A DNA stretch of 8,892 bases. Origin: Candidatus Dadabacteria bacterium (GTDB lineage: Bacteria > Desulfobacterota_D > UBA1144 > Nemesobacterales > UBA2774). Shown piece by piece: positions 5,913 through 8,892 of this stretch (position 1 is the first letter of the stretch; the number at the start of each line of letters is the position of its first letter). The position numbers and the translations under genes are program-made. Where the stretch lies: positions 1-8,892 of the forward strand of contig QIHJ01000317.1 in NCBI GenBank assembly GCA_003229065.1, in the 5' to 3' direction. The notes below the pieces were generated by a model. The model searched no databases, was not told where the DNA came from, and saw nothing but the letters and a program-made list of their open reading frames with translations.

Positions 5913-5946
5913 TAAGTAAAGACCCAAGATAAGTAAAGAGCCAAGA
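5913..5946. repeat. 17-bp tandem duplication upstream of the PA2779-like gene
   Basis: TAAGTAAAGACCCAAGA (5913-5929) is followed directly by TAAGTAAAGAGCCAAGA (5930-5946), 16 of 17 bases identical. It would lie in the 5' leader of the operon if the proximal promoter is used, or be a double binding site for a regulator. No known site was recognised. Confidence 0.85.
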
Positions 5947-5968
5947 ATTGAGTACATAAATTTAAGAG

Positions 5969-5974
5969 AGGAGG
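5969..5974 (+). promoter_or_regulatory. Strong Shine-Dalgarno of the PA2779-like gene
   Basis: AGGAGG six bases before the ATG at 5981, the strongest ribosome binding site in the window. It fixes this start and contrasts with the missing site before the next gene at 6423. Confidence 0.9.
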
Positions 5975-5980
5975 ACGGAT

Positions 5981-6385
5981 ATGAAGAAGGCAACTCTGAG
6001 AAAACTAAACCTTTCGATAATTTTCCTTGTTCTGTTCACGTTTACGCCCACAGCTTTAATTCATAGCACCGCACAGGCCGCAATGGTCGATTCACAAATG
6101 ATAGATACCGGGGAAAACGCGTCTACCCTCAGGGAAATAAACGAGATAAAAGTAAGACGCGCGCTCGAGAACAAAATAGTCGCAGAGAAGCTCAAAGGTC
6201 ACGGATTGACCGCAGAGGAAGTTTCAGAGAAGCTCGCTACTATGACGGACGACCAGGTGCACCAGATAGCCTCCCTTACCGACCGTATACCTGCCGGGGG
6301 CAACGGCGCAGTCGGAATAGTGGTCGCGATTTTAGTGATTGTCGCTCTAGTACTTCTGATCGTGTATCTATGGAAAAGAGTCTAG
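5981..6385 (+). CDS. PA2779-family exported protein with C-terminal membrane helix
   Basis: A 134-residue protein matching the PA2779 family (DUF6627, from memory). It has a Sec signal peptide, with basic MKKATLRKLN, a hydrophobic core at 11-26 and likely cleavage after AQA at 31-33. A charged helical periplasmic part follows at about 45-100, with VSEKLATMTDDQVHQIASL. Then comes DRIPAGG at 101-107, which I recall as the conserved (L)PAGG element of this family. The protein ends with one membrane helix at about 110-130 and a basic end (WKRV). The predicted mature protein would be a membrane-anchored periplasmic helical domain. Function is unknown for the family. It is the first gene of a unit with the PA2778-like peptidase 37 nt downstream. 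That gene pairing is known in Pseudomonas and supports both assignments. The Gly-Gly before the helix could be a cleavage site for that peptidase, which is speculation. Confidence 0.82.
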   Translation: MKKATLRKLNLSIIFLVLFTFTPTALIHSTAQAAMVDSQMIDTGENASTLREINEIKVRRALENKIVAEKLKGHGLTAEEVSEKLATMTDDQVHQIASLTDRIPAGGNGAVGIVVAILVIVALVLLIVYLWKRV

Positions 6386-6422
6386 GGATACCGTAAACAG
6401 TATACAACATTCAATAGAAACA

Positions 6423-7007
6423 ATGCTCAGAAACCTTTGGCTCAGAAACTCTTGGCTTAAAAACCCCCATATATTGCTCGGAGCGGCTCTGTATCTATTT
6501 TGCTGCGCGGGCTGCTCGCAAAAGAATGACGTGGTTTATAGTAATACGCCCGGAGACACGGTATCCGTTATAGAGAACGTGCCTTTCATTAAACAGAAAG
6601 ACGATTTTTGCGGTCCGGCGGCGATGGTATCGGTGATGGCTCATTACGGAAATACGCTTGGCCAGGACGAGGTGGCGGGGGAAGTTTATACGCCTGCGTT
6701 AAACGGGGCGCTTATCTCGGACATGGAGAATTTCGCGCGGGATGAGGGGTTTCAGTCAAGAACGGAAAACGGGAGCCTGCAAAGTCTAAAGGCCCTGATA
6801 GACGAAGGTGTGCCCGTGATACTCCTGGTGGACAGGGGAAAATGGCGTGTGAGCGTGCCGCACTACTATGTGGTTTATGGATACTCGAGCTCGAGGGATA
6901 CGTTTGTTCTACACACGGGCTTTGAAGGCGGCCGGAAAATCGAGTCCTCAAAGCTCGACTCGGAGTGGGAGAGAATGAACCGACTCATGCTGGTGATTAA
7001 AAAGTGA
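6423..7007 (+). CDS. PA2778-family C39-like cysteine peptidase, putative lipoprotein
   Basis: A 194-residue protein with the papain-like C39 peptidase fold. Gln58 and Cys63 lie in KQKDDFCGPAAM, the oxyanion and nucleophile positions. His147 is in VPHYYVVYGY. The third position, where ABC-transporter C39 domains have an Asp (DP), reads HTG at 164-166, so a classic Asp is not visible. Residues 17-31 form a hydrophobic signal ending in CAGC; Cys31 is a likely lipidation site, although Cys rather than Leu at -3 is atypical. In the PA2778 family, as I recall it, a TPR domain follows in the same protein; here it is the next gene. The N-terminus contains three copies of a 5-residue unit (LRNLW, LRNSW, LKNPH) from a 15-bp repeat. 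No Shine-Dalgarno precedes the ATG, so translation may depend on the upstream gene. Protease activity and substrate are inferred, not shown. Confidence 0.82.
   Translation: MLRNLWLRNSWLKNPHILLGAALYLFCCAGCSQKNDVVYSNTPGDTVSVIENVPFIKQKDDFCGPAAMVSVMAHYGNTLGQDEVAGEVYTPALNGALISDMENFARDEGFQSRTENGSLQSLKALIDEGVPVILLVDRGKWRVSVPHYYVVYGYSSSRDTFVLHTGFEGGRKIESSKLDSEWERMNRLMLVIKK
6426..6470. repeat. Three-copy 15-bp in-frame repeat at the 5' end of the peptidase gene
   Basis: CTCAGAAACCTTTGG (6426-6440), CTCAGAAACTCTTGG (6441-6455) and the diverged CTTAAAAACCCCCAT (6456-6470). The first two copies differ at two bases. The unit is a multiple of three, so copy changes would lengthen or shorten the signal-peptide n-region without a frameshift. 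Confidence 0.7.
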
Positions 7008-7588
7008 AGGGCATAATCCGCTCTACATTTATGGTTACGGCCGTAATGCTCACAGGCTGCGCTGCTTTGACCGGATCGCTCTTTATGGAAGACCCGCTTA
7101 GCGCCGAGGAGCACAACAACCTCGGGGTGATTTACGAGAGGGAGGGAAAGTACGAGCTTGCACTAAGAGAATATTCTCAGGCGATTGAGAGCGACCCAGG
7201 CCTCGCGACCCCGATTGTGAATACTGCAAACGTGTACTATGTGCTCGGAGAATACACCAATGCCGAGAAATTTTACAAGAAAGCCCTATCAATAGACGAG
7301 AGGAACCTCGAGGCCGCTAACAACCTGGCATCGTTATATATAGAGACCGCAGAGGGCTACGATGAGGCGCTTGGCTACATGCTGAGGGCAACAGAAGGCG
7401 CCGAGACAATTCCGCCGTATGCGCTTGATACCATGGGGGTGCTGTATATTAAAACCGGGGACACTGAGCAGGGCAGGAGCTTACTTCTAAGAGCATGCGG
7501 GAGTGATAAGATTCAGGAAGCAACTCTTGAGCAGGTAAAGATACATCTTGCTCAAATCGGAGAGACGTGCGTGAACGCCAATTGGTAA
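7004..7588 (+). CDS. TPR-repeat lipoprotein, partner of the PA2778-like peptidase
   Basis: A 194-residue protein starting with GTG at 7004 and sharing GTGA with the stop of the peptidase gene, so the two are translationally coupled; there is no separate ribosome binding site. The signal peptide ends in VMLTGC, with Cys19 the predicted lipidated residue. About four tetratricopeptide repeats follow, at roughly 33-66 (NNLGVIYEREGKYELALREY), 67-100 (TANVYYVLGEYTNAEKFY), 101-136 (NNLASLYIETAEGYDEALGY) and 138-171 (LDTMGVLYIKTGDTEQGRSL). TPRs are protein-binding scaffolds; two Cys at 165 and 189 could form a disulfide. In the PA2778 family, as I recall, a TPR segment is fused behind the peptidase, so this gene likely supplies the missing half as a separate lipoprotein. 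It ends 10 nt before the convergent fmt gene. The binding partner is inferred from the overlap only. Confidence 0.85.
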   Translation: MKGIIRSTFMVTAVMLTGCAALTGSLFMEDPLSAEEHNNLGVIYEREGKYELALREYSQAIESDPGLATPIVNTANVYYVLGEYTNAEKFYKKALSIDERNLEAANNLASLYIETAEGYDEALGYMLRATEGAETIPPYALDTMGVLYIKTGDTEQGRSLLLRACGSDKIQEATLEQVKIHLAQIGETCVNANW

Positions 7589-7598
7589 GATAAAAAGC

Positions 7599-8522
7599 TC
7601 AACCGAGTACGGTACCCGGGTCTATCTTCCTGCCTGACAGAAAGGGTTTCGCCTCTAAGCGTTTACCGCTTTCTATTTGAAGCTCGGAAATTATAAGCGA
7701 GCCCCCGCCGCAGGCGACTTCAAGAACACCTTTTTCGGAGCTTAATACTTCTCCGGGTCTTCCCTCGGACAGAGCGCTCTTAGCTGAGTAAATCTTGAGT
7801 ATTTTGTCCCCCAGACGGGTAAAAGCCCCCGGCCAGGGGAGCATGCCCCGGATCAGGTTCCTAATATCTAACGAAGATTTTTCCCAGTCTATGAGTCCGT
7901 CCTCTTTCTTTAGCATGGGGGCATAGCTTGCTTTGGATTCATCCTGTTTCTCGGGGACTAGGGCTCCCTCTTTCAGGAGCTTAATCGTCTCTATTAATAG
8001 CTCGGCCCCGATAACGGACAGCCGTCTGGTGAGAGTCTCCCCGGTATCTTGTTCTTCAATCGGCATCTCTTTTTTAAGAAGCATATCACCCGTATCCATC
8101 CCCTCGTCCATCCGCATAGTCGTAACCCCGGTTACCTTCTCTCCCCTGACAACAGCCCAGTTTATGGGCGCCGCCCCCCTGTAGCAGGGAAGAAGAGAGG
8201 CGTGTACGTTTATGCAGCCGTACCGGGGCAGCTCCAGGAGCCCCTCGGGCAGTATCTTGCCGTATGCGGCGACGACTATGAGGCTAGGCTCTAAATCGCC
8301 GATTTCCTCAAGAAAAATATCATCTCTTATTTTATCGGGTTGGAGCACGGGGATATTGTAGTCTTGCGCTACAAGTTTTGTCGGGGTCGAGGCAAGCTTA
8401 CGCCCCCTACCCCTGGGCCTGTCGGGCTGAGATACGAGGGCTGCGACATCTTCTTCGGAATCGATGAGCGCTTTAAGTGAAGGAACGGCAAACTCGGGCG
8501 TACCCATGAAAATAATTCTCAT
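7599..8522 (-). CDS. fmt: Methionyl-tRNA formyltransferase
   Basis: A 307-residue protein of usual length for Fmt, which uses 10-formyltetrahydrofolate to formylate Met-tRNA(fMet) for translation initiation in the cytoplasm. The N-terminal formyltransferase domain begins FMGTPEFAVPSL at 5-16. The variable tRNA-contacting loop at 32-47 is rich in Arg (QPDRPRGRGRK). The catalytic residues are Asn105 and His107 in INVHASLLP and Asp143 in GMDTGDML. The signature following His107 reads SLLPCYRGAAPI; Cys113 stands where Arg or Lys is common, but this position varies in the family. The C-terminal OB-like domain starts around residue 206 (KKEDGLIDW). def, a frequent neighbour, is absent. A strong promoter ends only 9 nt before the ATG and there is no Shine-Dalgarno, so a leaderless or near-leaderless mRNA is likely. 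It is convergent with the TPR gene, 10 nt apart, with no visible terminator between them. Confidence 0.97.
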   Translation of the reverse strand: MRIIFMGTPEFAVPSLKALIDSEEDVAALVSQPDRPRGRGRKLASTPTKLVAQDYNIPVLQPDKIRDDIFLEEIGDLEPSLIVVAAYGKILPEGLLELPRYGCINVHASLLPCYRGAAPINWAVVRGEKVTGVTTMRMDEGMDTGDMLLKKEMPIEEQDTGETLTRRLSVIGAELLIETIKLLKEGALVPEKQDESKASYAPMLKKEDGLIDWEKSSLDIRNLIRGMLPWPGAFTRLGDKILKIYSAKSALSEGRPGEVLSSEKGVLEVACGGGSLIISELQIESGKRLEAKPFLSGRKIDPGTVLG

Positions 8523-8531
8523 AGCGTCTTG

Positions 8532-8560
8532 ATTATATTAGCTTATACTGGTTTATTCAA
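8532..8560 (-). promoter_or_regulatory. Promoter of fmt, giving a probable leaderless transcript
   Basis: Minus strand -35 TTGAAT (8560-8555), 17-nt spacer, perfect -10 TATAAT (8537-8532). Only nine bases, AGCGTCTTG on the plus strand, separate the -10 from the fmt ATG at 8522, so transcription would start about 2-3 nt before the ATG. No ribosome binding site is present. The -35 overlaps a 12-bp AT palindrome (CAATTTTAATTG, plus strand 8558-8569). Confidence 0.65.
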
Positions 8561-8627
8561 TTTTAATTGGGGAAATGAAGGGATAATAACTGTGTGGATC
8601 AATAATTTGAATCAGGATATTTGAAAC

Positions 8628-8892
8628 TTAGTTGTTTTCTTCTTCTGCTTTTTCAGTAACTGCTTTTGTAAAAATGCCCGTGACCCATTTTTTGATCTTG
8701 TCCTGGGAGCCTTTTCCGATCGTTTTCCTCACTTTGCTGAGAGAAATGACCGCCTTTGCAGCCGAGCGGTGTCCACCTGCGCTCCCAATATCCCTGAACA
8801 AATCCCTCACTAAACGCCCGGCGCTCTTGACATAACCAACGTTCCTTACGGATATTACAAGATGGGAGTTGGACAATATCCCGAAAGCTACA
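8628..8892 (-). CDS. DHH/DHHA1-family phosphoesterase, C-terminal end (5' part outside window)
   Basis: The frame is open to the window's right edge (VAFGILSNSHLVISVRN...), so the gene begins beyond 8892; the TTG at 8876 is not a start. About 88 residues are visible. They contain the DHHA1 signature: an ISVRN strand, then GYVKSAGRLVRDLF and the nucleotide-binding GSAGGHRSAAKAVISL, matching the GGH...A.A motif of NrnA-like DHH phosphoesterases. The last 35 residues are a basic, then acidic tail (KAEEENN) that may be a helix. DHH-DHHA1 proteins cleave phosphoester bonds in short oligonucleotides, cyclic dinucleotides or pAp using Mn2+; the catalytic DHH domain is outside the window, so substrate cannot be given. 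The stop at 8628-8630 is 105 nt upstream of fmt, which has its own promoter. The SAGGH form of the motif is one I associate with deltaproteobacterial members. Confidence 0.8.
   Translation of the reverse strand, partial: VAFGILSNSHLVISVRNVGYVKSAGRLVRDLFRDIGSAGGHRSAAKAVISLSKVRKTIGKGSQDKIKKWVTGIFTKAVTEKAEEENN

Noticed and set aside
7600..8522. Cys113 in the SLLPCYRGAAP motif of Fmt as a defect
   Set aside because: This position varies among bacterial Fmt proteins, and the catalytic Asn, His and Asp are intact.
8558..8569. AT palindrome CAATTTTAATTG over the fmt -35 as an operator
   Set aside because: A 12-bp AT-only-core palindrome is expected by chance in such AT-rich sequence, and no matching second site was seen.
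1..8892. CRISPR array, IS element, att site or integron
   Set aside because: No regularly spaced repeats, transposase or integrase frame, or flanking duplications were found on either strand.

Overview
The window suggests the chromosome of a Gram-negative bacterium. It has several lipoprotein-type signal sequences, a PA2778/PA2779-type gene pair known from proteobacteria, and an rsmD-coaD-aminotransferase gene order that I recall from Desulfuromonadales-like deltaproteobacteria. Base composition is moderate in the genes and AT-rich between them. The taxon call is an inference. There are no rRNA or tRNA genes, CRISPR arrays, phage genes or insertion sequences.

Layout, left to right. (1) 1-726 (+) is the 3' part of a LysR-type regulator whose DNA-binding domain lies outside the window. 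(2) 855-2312 (-) is a complete TrkH potassium transporter subunit with its own promoter. (3) 2397-3119 (-) holds two orphan small exported proteins: a six-Cys lipoprotein and a 110-residue signal-peptide protein with its own TATAAT promoter. (4) 3181-5638 (-) is an operon-like run rsmD, coaD, aspartate aminotransferase, then a short Cys-rich GDCCVxC gene. rsmD overlaps coaD, and the other gaps are 15 and 12 nt. (5) 5639-5980 is a 342-bp divergent intergenic region with candidate promoters, a GC-rich repeat cassette and a 17-bp tandem duplication. (6) 5981-7588 (+) is a three-gene unit: a PA2779-like exported protein with a C-terminal membrane helix, a PA2778-like C39-fold cysteine peptidase lipoprotein, and a TPR lipoprotein overlapping it by 4 nt. 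(7) 7599-8522 (-) is fmt, convergent with that unit. (8) 8628-8892 (-) is the C-terminus of a DHH/DHHA1 phosphoesterase running off the window.

The most interesting item is the short gene at 3181-3381 (-). It encodes the GDCCVxC motif and then an in-frame TGA, and the same frame continues with the family's conserved VKCPPVQ segment to a second stop. A hairpin that fits the bacterial SECIS rules lies just after the TGA. A selenoprotein of the GDCCVxC '(seleno)protein' family is the best reading; a nonsense mutation is the main alternative.

Second is the PA2779/PA2778/TPR unit. The peptidase and TPR parts, which I recall as one protein in the PA2778 family, are separate genes here. The neighbouring PA2779-like protein carries a Gly-Gly just before its membrane helix, the kind of site C39 peptidases cut. 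Third, fmt, and less certainly trkH and rsmD, have -10 boxes only 9-12 nt before the start codon and no Shine-Dalgarno sequence, suggesting leaderless or nearly leaderless mRNAs.
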